DNA of 64,000 nt, from NCBI RefSeq assembly GCF_001431205.1, contig NZ_LGPC01000015.1, positions 34,767 through 98,766 on the forward strand, in the 5' to 3' direction. Below are positions 16,498 through 27,269 of this stretch, piece by piece. The stretch comes from Staphylococcus sp. NAM3COL9. Its GTDB lineage: Bacteria; Bacillota; Bacilli; Staphylococcales; Staphylococcaceae. Both the position numbers and the translations under genes were made by a program. Under the pieces are notes generated by a model. That model saw only the letters and a list, made by a program, of their open reading frames with translations. It was not told the DNA's origin and made no database searches. Numbering within the stretch: position 1 is the first letter of the stretch; the number at the start of each line of letters is the position of its first letter.

Positions 16498-17535
16498 ATG
16501 ACGACAACAGGTTATATTGGTACGTATACGAAAAAAGAGGGTAAAGGTGTTTATCGTTTTGAATTAGATGAACAAATTGGAAGCGTAACAGAAGTTGAAA
16601 CAGGATATGAATTAGAAGCATCAACTTATGTAAATCAACACAATTCATTTTTATATGCTGTAACACGTGAAGGAGATAATTGTGGTGTTGCTAGTCTCAA
16701 AATAGAAGAAGATGGTAAACTCAATTTAATTAATAAATGTCTTGCTTCTACAAAGGGTAGTGGTTGTTATGTAGATGTGTCACCAGACGGCAAGTTTGTT
16801 TTTGAATCTGTTTACGGTGCTGGATTAGCGCGCTTATATGAAGCAAACCCTGAAACAGGTGAAATTATACGTTTGATTCAAGAGTTAGAGCACAATTATC
16901 CAACTGGACCACACGAAAGACAAGATCAACCACATGTGCATTTTATCAGTACAACACCAGACGAAAAATATGTAGTTGCAATCGATTTAGGTACAGATAA
17001 AATAGTAACATATGAATTTGGTGATCATGGTTTTAGCGAACATGCGGTAACTGATTTTGAACCAGGTGATGGACCAAGACATATTACTTTTCATGAAAAC
17101 GGCAAGTTTGCTTATGTTGTACATGAGTTATCAAATGTCGTAAGTACAGTGAAATATGAGGATGGAAAATTTACAGAAATCCAACGACATATAACAATTC
17201 CAGAAAATTTTGAAGGCGATACAAAATTAGCAGCAGTAAGACAGTCGCATGATCAAAAATTCTTATATATTACTAATAGAGGCCACGATAGTATCGCTAT
17301 TTTTAAAATAAGTGACGATGGCGCAACGATTTCATTCGTTGATATTATATCAAGCGGTGGCGAATTCCCACGTGATTTTAATATTACTGACTCAGATGAT
17401 TTCTTAGTTTGTGCACACCAAGAAGGCGATTATACATTGACAGTTTTCAAACGTGATAAAATTACGGGAGAATTAGAAAAAGTAGATCATCATAAATCAG
17501 CTCCAGAAGGCGTTTGTTTACAATTTTTAAAATAA
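16498..17535 (+). CDS. Lactonase-family beta-propeller (6-phosphogluconolactonase-like)
   Basis: 345 residues of the seven-bladed lactonase family (PF10282, YkgB/Pgl type). It starts [18 protein letters not shown] and has recurrent blade motifs such as [24 protein letters not shown] and [18 protein letters not shown], the last carrying the family's active-site Arg and His. It probably hydrolyses 6-phosphogluconolactone in the pentose phosphate route, which suits staphylococci lacking other Pgl enzymes. Cytosolic. ATG 16498 has TGGAGGGG upstream. Monocistronic. Confidence 0.85.
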   Translation: MTTTGYIGTYTKKEGKGVYRFELDEQIGSVTEVETGYELEASTYVNQHNSFLYAVTREGDNCGVASLKIEEDGKLNLINKCLASTKGSGCYVDVSPDGKFVFESVYGAGLARLYEANPETGEIIRLIQELEHNYPTGPHERQDQPHVHFISTTPDEKYVVAIDLGTDKIVTYEFGDHGFSEHAVTDFEPGDGPRHITFHENGKFAYVVHELSNVVSTVKYEDGKFTEIQRHITIPENFEGDTKLAAVRQSHDQKFLYITNRGHDSIAIFKISDDGATISFVDIISSGGEFPRDFNITDSDDFLVCAHQEGDYTLTVFKRDKITGELEKVDHHKSAPEGVCLQFLK

Positions 17536-17552
17536 AGACAACTGAAACAAAT

Positions 17553-17600
17553 AAAAAATCACCTAGTATGGTTAATACATTGCCATACTAGGTGATTTTT
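17553..17600. terminator. Bidirectional terminator
   Basis: Perfect 18-bp stem AAAAATCACCTAGTATGG / CCATACTAGGTGATTTTT between convergent genes. Confidence 0.95.
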
Positions 17601-18980
17601 TTATTTGTTGAAAAATGTTTTGATATATTTAAATTTCCCTTTGTATGGTGGGAATATGAGACTTGATTCAAGCCTTGTAGATTTAAATACATAAGATTTA
17701 TCATGACTAAACGTATCAAAACTATATTTACCATGATATTGTCCTATACCTGATGCACCAATGCCACCAAAAGGTAAGTTTGGATTTGCGAGGTACATCA
17801 ACGTATCATTAATCGCACCGCCACCAAATGAAATTTCATGAAGTACACGTTCTGTTGCATTTTCATCTTCGCTAAATAAATATAAGCTGAGTGGCTTAGG
17901 TTTAGTGCGTATTAAATCAATTGCTTCATCAAAGTCATCATAAGGAATGATTGGTAAAATAGGGCCGAAAATCTCATCTTCCATTATTTTAGCATCGAAA
18001 CTAATACCATCTAAAATAGTTGGAGCGATGTATTTATCACCTGCATCAGATTGACCACCAAATGCAATTTCTGTTTTATGAATATTTAATAAATGGTCTA
18101 AACGATCGAAATGTTTTTGATTAATTATACGACCAAAATCTGGACTATCTTGTATAGATTTACCATAAAATTCAGTAATTGTATTTTTGAGCGCCGCGAT
18201 GAGTTCGTTTTTGACTTTTCGGTTAACTAAAATATAGTCTGGTGACACACAAGTTTGTCCAGCGTTCGTAAATTTTCCGAAACAAATGCGTTCACTCGCT
18301 ACTTTGATATTTGCTGACTCATCTACAATCGCAGGAGATTTACCCCCTAATTCTAAAGTGACAGGCGTTAAGTTTTCGCTAGCTGCACGATAAACAATAC
18401 GTCCTACTTTTTCGCTACCAGTGAAAAAGACATAATCAAAAGGTAGGTGTATAAGTGATTGTGTAGTCTCTGCGTCACCTTGACACACACTAATATATTC
18501 AGTGTTGAATACATCTTCAATAATTTGTTGTACTATATCTGCAACGTGTGGTGTGAATTCTGATGGTTTAAGTATAGCTGTATTTCCCGCTGCTATTGCG
18601 CCAATTAATGGTTCAATAAGTAATTGGAAAGGATAATTAAAAGGTCCGATAATTAAGACAGTACCATAAGGTTCTTTCATGATATAACTTTTAGTAGGGA
18701 ATAAATAAAGGGGCGTGTTAACTTGTTTTCTTTTCGCCCAATTTTTAAGTTCTTTGCGTGCTAACTTAATGCTTTTTAAAGTGAATCCAATCTCGGTTGC
18801 ATAAGCTTCCACTTTGTTTTTACCTAAATCTTTTTGAAATGCGTCGAGTAATTCATTTTCATGATTTTTAATACTTTTACCCAAGAGTTTGAGTTGTTTT
18901 TTTCTAAATTTAAGATCTTTGGTTTCGTGAGTATTAAAATATTGTTTACTATTATGGAAAGTTTGCTCTATTGAATTCAA
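17601..18980 (-). CDS. Aldehyde dehydrogenase family protein
   Basis: 459 residues, the short ALDH class 3-like form (YwdH type). It contains IGPFNYPFQL, the Glu motif VTLELGGKSP and the catalytic Cys in FTNAGQTCVSP, all intact. It oxidises aldehydes with NAD(P); the substrate is unknown, and this class often acts on fatty or medium-chain aldehydes. The C-terminal KGKFKYIKTFFNK could associate with membrane. The start is TTG 18980 with AGGAGGAA ideally placed. The gene is convergent with the lactonase. Confidence 0.85.
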   Translation of the reverse strand: MNSIEQTFHNSKQYFNTHETKDLKFRKKQLKLLGKSIKNHENELLDAFQKDLGKNKVEAYATEIGFTLKSIKLARKELKNWAKRKQVNTPLYLFPTKSYIMKEPYGTVLIIGPFNYPFQLLIEPLIGAIAAGNTAILKPSEFTPHVADIVQQIIEDVFNTEYISVCQGDAETTQSLIHLPFDYVFFTGSEKVGRIVYRAASENLTPVTLELGGKSPAIVDESANIKVASERICFGKFTNAGQTCVSPDYILVNRKVKNELIAALKNTITEFYGKSIQDSPDFGRIINQKHFDRLDHLLNIHKTEIAFGGQSDAGDKYIAPTILDGISFDAKIMEDEIFGPILPIIPYDDFDEAIDLIRTKPKPLSLYLFSEDENATERVLHEISFGGGAINDTLMYLANPNLPFGGIGASGIGQYHGKYSFDTFSHDKSYVFKSTRLESSLIFPPYKGKFKYIKTFFNK

Positions 18981-19027
18981 ATTATATTCCTCCTAGTATG
19001 AGATGTCGCTATGCTTATTCAAATGGA

Positions 19028-19060
19028 TAAAAAACTGGAACATATTTACTATGTTCCAGA
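19028..19060 (-). terminator. Terminator of ppaC
   Basis: Stem CTGGAACATA / TATGTTCCAG with T6 on the minus strand. It resembles a LexA box superficially, but the spacing is wrong and the T run marks it as a terminator. Confidence 0.85.
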
Positions 19061-19116
19061 ATACTGATCGGTCAGGTGTTTAGTTTCTTTGTCCATTCAG
19101 TGCTTATCATATAATA

Positions 19117-20052
19117 TTAAACGACTTCGTTTAAAGCTTCTGTAATTTGAGGTACAACTTGTTTTTTACGTGAAACTACGCCAGGTAAGAATGCAGTATT
19201 ATTTTCAAGTTCAACATTGAAAGCTTTACCTACTTTGTCTGTTTCAGGACCAACCACTAAAATTTTAGAATCGCTATTAATGATGTCAGTCACGACTAGT
19301 ACAAATAAATCATATTTTTCATGTGCAGTTACTTCTAACATAGCTTTTGTTAATTCTTCTTGACGTGCAAATACTTCCTCAATATCCACAGTATTAACTT
19401 GTCCGATGTGAGTTGAATAATCTCCCATGTTGAAAGATTTTGCATCCATAGATAATATATCTGAAATTGATTTGTCTGTTGTAGAAGCACCTGCTTTTAA
19501 CATATCTAAACCGTAAGCTTCTAAGTCAACATTAGCAATAGCTTTTAATGCTTCTGCAGCTTGTACATCTTCTTCAGTACATGTAGGTGATTTGAATAAT
19601 AAACTATCTGAGATAATTGCAGAAATCATTAAGCCGGCAATATCAGGTTTAATTTCAAAGCCGCGTTCTTTATACATTTTATATAAAATTGTTGCTGTAC
19701 AACCAACCGGTTCAGCACGGTAATATAAAGGGGCTGCAGTTTCAAAATTAGAAATTCTGTGGTGATCTACGACATGTCGAATTGTAGCGTCAGCAATTGA
19801 ATCTGCGCTTTGTTGGAATTCATTATGGTCAACTAAAATAACATTTTGATCAGCTAGATTATCGTTAAGTAATTCTGGCGCTTCTACTTTGAAATGATCT
19901 AAAGCAAATTGCGTTTCTGGACCTATTTCGCCTAAACGATAAGACGCAGCCTCCGAATTACCTGTTTGTTGTTCAAAATCTGCCATGATGATGGCAGATG
20001 CAATAGCATCTGTATCTGGATTTTTATGTCCGAAAATATAAGTTTTTGCCAT
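19117..20052 (-). CDS. ppaC: Manganese-dependent inorganic pyrophosphatase
   Basis: 311-residue family II pyrophosphatase (DHH phosphoesterase fold). Motif I is FGHKNPDTDAIASA (metal ligands H9, D13, D15), and VDHHRISN is the DHH motif. The C-terminal DHHA2 domain ends SRKKQVVPQI, which supplies the substrate-binding SRKKQ. It hydrolyses PPi from biosynthetic reactions in the cytosol. ATG 20052 has AAGGAGA upstream. Confidence 0.96.
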   Translation of the reverse strand: MAKTYIFGHKNPDTDAIASAIIMADFEQQTGNSEAASYRLGEIGPETQFALDHFKVEAPELLNDNLADQNVILVDHNEFQQSADSIADATIRHVVDHHRISNFETAAPLYYRAEPVGCTATILYKMYKERGFEIKPDIAGLMISAIISDSLLFKSPTCTEEDVQAAEALKAIANVDLEAYGLDMLKAGASTTDKSISDILSMDAKSFNMGDYSTHIGQVNTVDIEEVFARQEELTKAMLEVTAHEKYDLFVLVVTDIINSDSKILVVGPETDKVGKAFNVELENNTAFLPGVVSRKKQVVPQITEALNEVV

Positions 20053-20107
20053 ATCTAAATTCTCCTTATTTATATAGTTAATATTATTTTATCATGAGTT
20101 TGCATAG

Positions 20108-20659
20108 TTATTCTACTTCAGCACCTAAGGAATTTTTAAAATGATCCAAAGCCCACTCATGGCCTGTTGGATTAAATGAAGCAACGCCTTTATGTGAGAT
20201 GCTGATGGAATAACCTAAGTTATAGGCGGTAATCGCTGTATGTAATACACAAATATCGGTACATACACCAACAATTTCTAAATGTGTTACATTTCTTTCT
20301 CGTAGCAAAATATCTAACGAAGTACCGCAAAAAGCATCATACCGTGTTTTATCTAAAAAATGTATGTGATCATTAAATAATATATTTTGATAGATATCAT
20401 TTACTTTGCCATAAAGCTCTCTTCCAGATGTTCCTAGAATATTGTGAGGAGGAAAGAGCTTGTTCTCAGGATGATAACTATTTTCTTCAAAATGTAAGTC
20501 CATCATAAAGAAAATGTTCTGTTGTTTTTTATTATATGCTTCAATTCTTTCGACAATATAATGTTCAATTTGTTGGCCTGGAATGCCACAAGTCATTTTT
20601 CCACTATCTGCAACAAAATCATTTGAATAATCCACTATAATCAGTGCACTTTTTTTCAT
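20108..20659 (-). CDS. pncA: Nicotinamidase (isochorismatase-like hydrolase)
   Basis: 183 residues of the isochorismatase superfamily with the Asp-Lys-Cys triad: D10 in LIIVDYSNDF, Lys in FLDKTRYDAF, and Cys in VGVCTDICVLHT. His in MMDLHFEENSYHP fits metal binding in nicotinamidases. It would convert nicotinamide to nicotinate for PncB, encoded 5 kb away. ATG 20659 has AGGAGTG upstream at a slightly long spacing. Exact substrate inferred from motif match. Confidence 0.82.
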   Translation of the reverse strand: MKKSALIIVDYSNDFVADSGKMTCGIPGQQIEHYIVERIEAYNKKQQNIFFMMDLHFEENSYHPENKLFPPHNILGTSGRELYGKVNDIYQNILFNDHIHFLDKTRYDAFCGTSLDILLRERNVTHLEIVGVCTDICVLHTAITAYNLGYSISISHKGVASFNPTGHEWALDHFKNSLGAEVE

Positions 20660-20794
20660 AATTTGCGAACACTCCTAATATTAAAGATAATAAGTATTAT
20701 ATACTAAGTAGATAAATCAATAAAGCTACAACAAGTGCGTTTGAAAATCCTTAATTAAGTTTATTATAAAGTATTGAGAAAGGGAGATTGTCTT

Positions 20795-21853
20795 ATGATA
20801 ATTAATGCAAAGCAATTTGGATTAAAAGGTGAAAGTAAAAGAGCAGATACAAGAGCAATGCAACATGCATTGAATTATGCCAAAAAACATCCTTCGACAA
20901 CGATATATGTACCTAAAGGTGAATTTCATATACGCAAGTCATTGGTTATTTATGAATCTACAATATTATTGCTAGATGAAGGCGCAGTTCTTAAAAGATG
21001 TGGGAAAGATGCACTACTAAAAAATGGTAGGAGATTTAAACCATATTATGGTTATAACGGCAACAGCCATATTCATATTGCAGGAGGGACGTTTGATATG
21101 AATGGCTATGATTTTCCATATAATAATACAGCAATATGTATGGGACATGCCCAAGACATTCAAATCGTCGATGTGACCTTTAAAGATATTATAGGTGGCC
21201 ACGGACTGGATGCATGTGGGGTAAATGGATTATATATAAATAATTGTAAATTTTTAGGATTCAATGATAGTGATGGGTCAAGAACTTTTTCAGAAGCAAT
21301 TCAGTTGGATATTCAAGTACCAGGTGCTTTTCCTAAATTTGGGACGACAGACGGAACGATTACAAAAAATGTAATAATAGAAAATTGTTATTTTGGCAAC
21401 TCAGATACGCCTAGGATGCAGTCATGGAACAGAGCTATAGGTTCTCATGCAAGTCGTTATAATCAATTTTATCAAAATATTCATATTCGTTTTAATACAT
21501 TTGAAGGAATAAAGCAATATGCGCTAACACCTTTAAAATATAAAGATACGTATATTCATCATAATATTTTTAAAAACTGTGCTGGTGGCATCCGTTTTTT
21601 AGCAGTTAAAGATGGTAAAAATGCAAAAGATTTAAAAGGAAAGCAAAGGTCAACTCAAGCTGGGAGTAATTTAAATATTTATCAAAATAAATTTATTGGA
21701 GCAATGGAGAAATATGCAATTCGGATTCAAAGTTATAATAATATAAAACATAAAAATATTCTTATTGCTCAAAATGAGTTTGATGAATTGCCAACCGAAA
21801 TGTATTTGAAAGACATTAAGAATTTATTTGTATCTTATGGTGATGAATTTTAA
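20795..21853 (+). CDS. Right-handed beta-helix repeat protein (glycosyl hydrolase 28/pectate lyase-like fold)
   Basis: 352 residues from ATG 20795, with GAAAGGGAG upstream; the TTG at 20774 lies ahead of that site. The N-terminus has the pectate-lyase superfamily pattern ([13 protein letters not shown], then [11 protein letters not shown]), followed by repeated N-x-(I/F) rungs such as [28 protein letters not shown] and NVIIENCYF. Such enzymes cut or modify polysaccharides. There is no signal peptide, so the protein is cytosolic or a non-secreted phage-type relative, which is odd for the fold. Function unknown. Confidence 0.7.
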   Translation: MIINAKQFGLKGESKRADTRAMQHALNYAKKHPSTTIYVPKGEFHIRKSLVIYESTILLLDEGAVLKRCGKDALLKNGRRFKPYYGYNGNSHIHIAGGTFDMNGYDFPYNNTAICMGHAQDIQIVDVTFKDIIGGHGLDACGVNGLYINNCKFLGFNDSDGSRTFSEAIQLDIQVPGAFPKFGTTDGTITKNVIIENCYFGNSDTPRMQSWNRAIGSHASRYNQFYQNIHIRFNTFEGIKQYALTPLKYKDTYIHHNIFKNCAGGIRFLAVKDGKNAKDLKGKQRSTQAGSNLNIYQNKFIGAMEKYAIRIQSYNNIKHKNILIAQNEFDELPTEMYLKDIKNLFVSYGDEF

Positions 21854-22015
21854 AATATTGTTAAGTCTATTTAAACATGATTATAATGCTAAATGAATGC
21901 CATAAAAACTTCGTGTGTAAGCGATTTACCATTGATATTTCCTTAGCATTATATTATGTTATAAGCTAAGTAATGTTATGAATATTCAGAAAAGTATCTT
22001 TAGAGGGGGACGAAT

Positions 22016-23575
22016 ATGAACGATTTGAACAAAGGGGATATGAGAAGATCGCAATATTTAATGTTTTTTTCTAACAAGAAAGGAAAAAAGGCTTATAACA
22101 GTGGACAATTAATAGGTTTAATATTGGGGCCACTATTATTTGTTTTAACATTACTATTTATACAGCCTGAAGGTTTATCTACTAAAGGTATATTTGTTTT
22201 AGCAACAACACTATGGATTGCGACGTGGTGGATTACTGAAGCCATTCCAATTGCAGCAACGAGTTTATTACCATTAATTTTGATGCCAATCGGACATGTA
22301 TTGAGTCCAGAAGAAGTTTCATCGCAATATGGTAATGATATTATCTTCTTATTCCTAGGAGGCTTCATTTTAGCCATTGCTATGGAAAGGTGGAACTTAC
22401 ATACTCGAGTTGCTTTAACAATTATTAATACATTAGGTACAAGTACAGGAAAGATTTTACTAGGATTCATGATTGCGACCGGTTTTTTATCTATGTTTGT
22501 ATCGAACACTGCCGCTGTTATGATTATGATTCCGATTGGGTTAGCAATTATTAAAGAAGCAAATGAATTAAAAAGTACAGATACTAAAGATTCAAGTATC
22601 ACCAAGTTTGAACAATCTTTAGTATTAGCAATCGGATATGCTGGTACAGTCGGTGGTCTTGGAACATTAATTGGAACGCCACCTTTAATTATATTGAAGG
22701 GACAGTATCAATCTGCATTTGGTGAAGAAATTAGTTTTGCTAAATGGATGATTATCGGTGTACCAACGGTTATTGTCTTATTATTCATAATTTGGGCATA
22801 CATACGATATATAGCTTTTAGACATGATATGAAAGAATTACCAGGTGGTAAAGCGTTAATTAAAAGGAAACTAAATGAATTAGGTAAGATGAAATACGAA
22901 GAGAAAGTAGTTTTAATTGTGTTCATGCTTGCCAGTTTCCTATGGATAAGTAGAGAATTTTTATTGAAAAATTGGATATACACCTCAGAAATAGCAGATG
23001 GAACCATAGCCATGTTTATCGCAGTATTACTATTTTTAATTCCTGCGAAGAACAAAGCACAACATAAACGTATTATAGATTGGGACGTGGCTAAAGATTT
23101 ACCGTGGGGCGTACTAATACTCTTCGGTGGAGGGCTTGCGTTAGCGAAAGGTATAGCATCAAGTGGATTAGCAGTATGGCTTGGCGATCAGTTGAAACTG
23201 ATAGAAGGTGTGAGTCCTTTAATCATTGTAATAGTCATTACCGTATTTGTACTGTTTTTAACTGAAATTACATCAAATACTGCAACTGCAACGATGATTT
23301 TACCAATTCTTGCAACGTTATCTGTTGCTGTAAACGTTCATCCATTATTACTTATGGTGCCTGCAGCTATGGCGGCAAACTGTGCATACATGCTTCCAGT
23401 AGGTACACCACCGAATGCAATTGTATTTGGTACAGGGCGCATTAGTATTAAAAAGATGGCCTCTGTCGGCTTTTGGGCCAACATAATAAGTATTGTAGTT
23501 ATTGTACTCGTTGTATACTTCTTAGTACCTCCAGTATTAGGTATAGATGTAACCAAACCATTGCCACTTAAATAA
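22016..23575 (+). CDS. sdcS: Sodium/dicarboxylate symporter SdcS
   Basis: 519-residue multi-pass transporter of the DASS (SLC13) family. It has the two conserved Ser-Asn-Thr motifs, FVSNTAAVMIM and EITSNTATATMILP, which form the Na+ and substrate sites, and the end MLPVGTPPNAIVFGTG. It imports succinate, malate and fumarate with Na+. ATG 22016 has AGAGGGGGA upstream. Monocistronic, convergent with pheA across a strong terminator. Confidence 0.92.
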   Translation: MNDLNKGDMRRSQYLMFFSNKKGKKAYNSGQLIGLILGPLLFVLTLLFIQPEGLSTKGIFVLATTLWIATWWITEAIPIAATSLLPLILMPIGHVLSPEEVSSQYGNDIIFLFLGGFILAIAMERWNLHTRVALTIINTLGTSTGKILLGFMIATGFLSMFVSNTAAVMIMIPIGLAIIKEANELKSTDTKDSSITKFEQSLVLAIGYAGTVGGLGTLIGTPPLIILKGQYQSAFGEEISFAKWMIIGVPTVIVLLFIIWAYIRYIAFRHDMKELPGGKALIKRKLNELGKMKYEEKVVLIVFMLASFLWISREFLLKNWIYTSEIADGTIAMFIAVLLFLIPAKNKAQHKRIIDWDVAKDLPWGVLILFGGGLALAKGIASSGLAVWLGDQLKLIEGVSPLIIVIVITVFVLFLTEITSNTATATMILPILATLSVAVNVHPLLLMVPAAMAANCAYMLPVGTPPNAIVFGTGRISIKKMASVGFWANIISIVVIVLVVYFLVPPVLGIDVTKPLPLK

Positions 23576-23585
23576 TTATATAGAT

Positions 23586-23621
23586 AAATCCCCCGTTTCA
23601 TTATTTAGAAACGGGGGATTT
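23586..23621. terminator. Bidirectional terminator
   Basis: Perfect 13-bp GC-rich stem AAATCCCCCGTTT / AAACGGGGGATTT. Confidence 0.93.
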
Positions 23622-23654
23622 CGGTTTGTCTGATGGATTTACGTAAAAATAAAA

Positions 23655-24467
23655 TTAGCTTAATTTATTGAATGAACCAATAATTGAAACTTGGAAGTCT
23701 AACGTGTTTAAAATTTTAATAACTTTAGCCAAATCTTCATTGATTGGTGTGTCTGCTTGCACAAAAAAGTGATACATTCCAAGTTGTGTTTTTAAAGGTC
23801 TAGATTCAATCCAAGACAAGTTAATATTAAATAAGACAAAAGTATTTAATATGCTTGCTAATAAACCAGGTTTATCAAATTGAGGGGTGATGAGTAATAT
23901 TGTATCACTCGCATCTTCTACATTCTCGATACTACTCGGTTGGTTACTCACTACTAAAAAGCGTGTTACATTATGTGGAAAGTCTTGTATGTTTTCAGCG
24001 ATAGGTGAATAGCCGTATGCTTCACCGCTACCTAAAGGTGCAATAGCACCAACATGATCAGTTATTTTTTCCAAACTTTTAATCGTACTATCTACATAGT
24101 CATACGTGAAGCCTTGCTTTTGTATATACTGGCTCGTTTGACTAATCGCAGGCGCAATAGAATAAACTTTTGAAATATCATTTACTGTGGCATCCTGTGA
24201 ACCATACAATGCGAATTGAATGTCTAAATGAAGTTCACCTTGTGCAAAAATATTTTGTTGCGTCAATGCATCTGCGACAATATTAATTGTCCCTTCAATT
24301 GAATTCTCAATTGGCACTACGGCGATACTATTATCGTCGTTAGAAACAGCTTGTACTACTTCGTACAGGTTAGATTTGGCTTCAAAATCCATTTCAGATT
24401 CTGATTTATATTGTTTTGCTGCTAAGTATGAAAATGTCCCTTTTGGGCCTAAATAATAAAGTTTCAT
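23655..24467 (-). CDS. pheA: Prephenate dehydratase
   Basis: 270 residues: a PDT catalytic domain (about 1-180) with the diagnostic TRF motif in HNVTRFLVVS, and a C-terminal ACT regulatory domain with LSWIESRPLK, where phenylalanine binds. It converts prephenate to phenylpyruvate in Phe synthesis. Start ATG 24467 follows GAGGGGT. It lies 41 bases downstream of nos on the same strand, the conserved staphylococcal nos-pdt pair, so the two are likely cotranscribed. Confidence 0.95.
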   Translation of the reverse strand: MKLYYLGPKGTFSYLAAKQYKSESEMDFEAKSNLYEVVQAVSNDDNSIAVVPIENSIEGTINIVADALTQQNIFAQGELHLDIQFALYGSQDATVNDISKVYSIAPAISQTSQYIQKQGFTYDYVDSTIKSLEKITDHVGAIAPLGSGEAYGYSPIAENIQDFPHNVTRFLVVSNQPSSIENVEDASDTILLITPQFDKPGLLASILNTFVLFNINLSWIESRPLKTQLGMYHFFVQADTPINEDLAKVIKILNTLDFQVSIIGSFNKLS

Positions 24468-24508
24468 GTGACGTTACCCCTCGTTCATATGTGTAAGGAT
24501 AGAGTTTT

Positions 24509-25573
24509 TTAATGGAATGGACAACCCGTAGATGTTGATTTCTTATAAAAGAAATTAGGCTCTCGAATTTCATTTTTATAACCATGATGATAATTTGCCA
24601 CCAATGTTGGAGATAACGAAGGTGCTAACCATGACCATTTACCAGTAACATCTCTTCCTTCTTTTGTTTCATTCTTTTCAAATCGTTCGAACTGCTTAGA
24701 AGCGGTCAAATGATCAACAATAGAGACGCCTTCATTTTTAAAGGAATGATATACTGCATCATTCAGTTCGACAAGTGCACGATCTTTATTGAAAGAATTA
24801 TTCTTAAGTGTATCAAATTCAAATGCATCTGCAACACTTTCTAGCAAATTATAACGATAACTATCTGTAAAATTACGAACAGCAATTTCATTTACCATAT
24901 ACCAACCGTTAAATGGTGCTGTTGGATATGTAACACCGCCAATTTTCAAATCCATACTTGATATAATAGGGACAGCATACCATTTTAAACCGAGTTGCTT
25001 TAACTTTGGATAGCGGTCATGAGTTATAGGAACTTCTTTAATTAATTCCGGATTATAAGCATGATACTTTAAATTACCTTCAGGCATCTTATAAATTAAA
25101 GGTAAGACATCAAAGTGAGTATGCGCTCCTTTCCATCCAAGATGTTCACCAAGTTGCGTTATACTTCGTTCGGAAGGGTCACCTTGATCTGAATACCCAG
25201 CATATCTGATTAATTGATTATTATAAATTTGTGGTGGATGATGTTGTGAAAAGATAGTGATATAAGGTTTGATTTTCCCGTTATTTGTTGCAGTTGCTAT
25301 GTGATTTTCGATTGTAGCTATAAATTCATCTTCAGTTTGAATATCTCTTGCATCAGCTACAGTTAATGAGTTCCAGAAAAATCGGCCAATACAACGATTC
25401 GAATTCCTCCAAGCCAATTTAGCACCATAAGTAAGTTCTTCAACTGTATGTTCATACGTGCCATTTTTATGAATAGCAATTTCAATTTCTTTAATTCTAT
25501 TTAATGTAACATGTTCATCGTAACTTAATTCTTTATACATTGTTTTAATAAATGATTTAGCTTCATTTAACAT
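24509..25573 (-). CDS. nos: Bacterial nitric oxide synthase oxygenase
   Basis: 354 residues, only the oxygenase domain as in all bacterial NOS. The haem-ligating cysteine is C61 in [12 protein letters not shown]. The substrate Glu lies in [12 protein letters not shown] and the aromatic pocket in GKWSWLAPS. It makes NO from L-arginine with electrons from general reductases, protecting staphylococci from oxidative stress and affecting respiration. ATG 25573 has GAGGTG upstream. Divergent from pncB. Confidence 0.97.
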   Translation of the reverse strand: MLNEAKSFIKTMYKELSYDEHVTLNRIKEIEIAIHKNGTYEHTVEELTYGAKLAWRNSNRCIGRFFWNSLTVADARDIQTEDEFIATIENHIATATNNGKIKPYITIFSQHHPPQIYNNQLIRYAGYSDQGDPSERSITQLGEHLGWKGAHTHFDVLPLIYKMPEGNLKYHAYNPELIKEVPITHDRYPKLKQLGLKWYAVPIISSMDLKIGGVTYPTAPFNGWYMVNEIAVRNFTDSYRYNLLESVADAFEFDTLKNNSFNKDRALVELNDAVYHSFKNEGVSIVDHLTASKQFERFEKNETKEGRDVTGKWSWLAPSLSPTLVANYHHGYKNEIREPNFFYKKSTSTGCPFH

Positions 25574-25802
25574 ATAAACACCTCACTTAGTATTATAAGT
25601 GATTAAAGTTAATTTATAATTACAAAACTAAAAATGTCACTACTTTGTCGTTAGTAATGTCACACTTTTATCAAAATTTAAAATAATGAACATTAGCAAT
25701 CTGAGAATGTTGCACGAATGCTATTAAATAGGATGATATTTCAGGTGCTAACAACGTTTCTTTTATGCTAAACTAATAGAAAAGCTGATTGGAGAGATTT
25801 TT

Positions 25803-27269
25803 GTGTACCAATACGAAGACGATACATTAGTATTGCATAATGATTTATATCAAATAAACATGGCTGAAAGTTATTGGGATGATGGTATTCATGAACGATT
25901 AGCAGTCTTTGATTTGTATTTTAGAAATATGCCATTCGACAGTGGCTATGCGGTTTTTAATGGATTAAAGCGTGTGATTGAATATATAAATCAATTTCAT
26001 TTTTCAGAATCAGATATAGAATATTTAAAATCTATTGGCTATCAAGAGGATTTCTTGGGTTATTTAAAAGATCTGAAATTTACAGGTAATATTCGCTCAA
26101 TGCATGAAGGTGAGCTTTGTTTTGGTAATGAACCCTTAATGCGAGTAGAAGCGCCATTGATACAAGCTCAATTAATAGAAACGATGCTATTAAATATAGT
26201 AAATTTCCATACTTTGATTACAACAAAGGCGAGTCGTATTCGACAAGTTGCTTTGGACGATATGTTAATGGAATTTGGTACACGCCGTGCGCAAGAAGCG
26301 GACGCAGCATTATGGGGTGCTAGAGCATCGTACATTGGTGGCTTCAATTCTACAAGTAATGTAAGAGCAGGAAAGTTATTTGGCATTCCAGTATCTGGTA
26401 CACATGCACATGCAATGGTACAAACATATGGTGATGAATATATTGCTTTTAAAAAATACGCCGAGCGACATAAGGACTGTGTGTTTTTAGTAGATACATT
26501 CCATACGCTAAAATCTGGTGTTCCGACAGCAATTAAAGTTGCAAAAGAATTAGGTGACAAAATTAATTTCGTAGGTATTCGATTAGATTCTGGGGATATT
26601 GCTTATCTTTCAAAAGAAGCGCGACGTATGTTAGACAAAGCTGGATTTACAGATGCAAAGATTATTGCCTCAAACGACTTAGATGAGCAAACAATTACCA
26701 GTTTGAAATCACAGGGCGCAAAAGTTGATTCTTGGGGTGTAGGTACTAAATTAATTACAGGCTATGACCAACCAGCACTTGGTGCAGTTTACAAGCTCGT
26801 TGCTGTTGAAGATAGCTCAGGTGCATACGTTGATCGTATTAAATTATCAAATAATGCTGAAAAAGTAACGACACCAGGCAAGAAAAAGGTATACCGTATC
26901 ATTAATAAAAAAACGAATAAAGCTGAAGGTGACTACATTACATTGGATCATGAAAATCCATATGAAACGACACCACTTAAACTTTTTCATCCTGTCCATA
27001 CCTACAAGATGAAATTTATAAAATCATTTATAGCGAAAGATTTACATCATGATATTTTTAAAGATGGTAAATTGATATATGATTTACCAAGTGAGCAAGA
27101 AGCACAAAATTATTTGAAAGAAAATCTCACCCATTTATGGGATGAAAATAAGCGTCATCTTAACCCACAAGAATACCCTGTAGATCTAAGTACAGCATGT
27201 TGGGAAAATAAACATAAACGTATATTTGAAGTCGCAGAACATGTAAAGGAGATGGAAGAAAATGAGTAA
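25803..27269 (+). CDS. pncB: Nicotinate phosphoribosyltransferase
   Basis: 488 residues, normal for Firmicute PncB. Conserved sites are the substrate loop [20 protein letters not shown], the phosphohistidine region [10 protein letters not shown] and the phosphate loop [13 protein letters not shown]. It makes nicotinate mononucleotide from nicotinate and PRPP in NAD salvage. The start is GTG 25803 with GGAGAG upstream. nadE overlaps its end by eight bases, so the two form an NAD operon. Confidence 0.95.
   Translation: MYQYEDDTLVLHNDLYQINMAESYWDDGIHERLAVFDLYFRNMPFDSGYAVFNGLKRVIEYINQFHFSESDIEYLKSIGYQEDFLGYLKDLKFTGNIRSMHEGELCFGNEPLMRVEAPLIQAQLIETMLLNIVNFHTLITTKASRIRQVALDDMLMEFGTRRAQEADAALWGARASYIGGFNSTSNVRAGKLFGIPVSGTHAHAMVQTYGDEYIAFKKYAERHKDCVFLVDTFHTLKSGVPTAIKVAKELGDKINFVGIRLDSGDIAYLSKEARRMLDKAGFTDAKIIASNDLDEQTITSLKSQGAKVDSWGVGTKLITGYDQPALGAVYKLVAVEDSSGAYVDRIKLSNNAEKVTTPGKKKVYRIINKKTNKAEGDYITLDHENPYETTPLKLFHPVHTYKMKFIKSFIAKDLHHDIFKDGKLIYDLPSEQEAQNYLKENLTHLWDENKRHLNPQEYPVDLSTACWENKHKRIFEVAEHVKEMEENE

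Noticed and set aside
19033..19060. GGAACATA..TATGTTCC as a LexA box
   Set aside because: Spacing between arms is too long and a T6 run on the minus strand marks it as the ppaC terminator.
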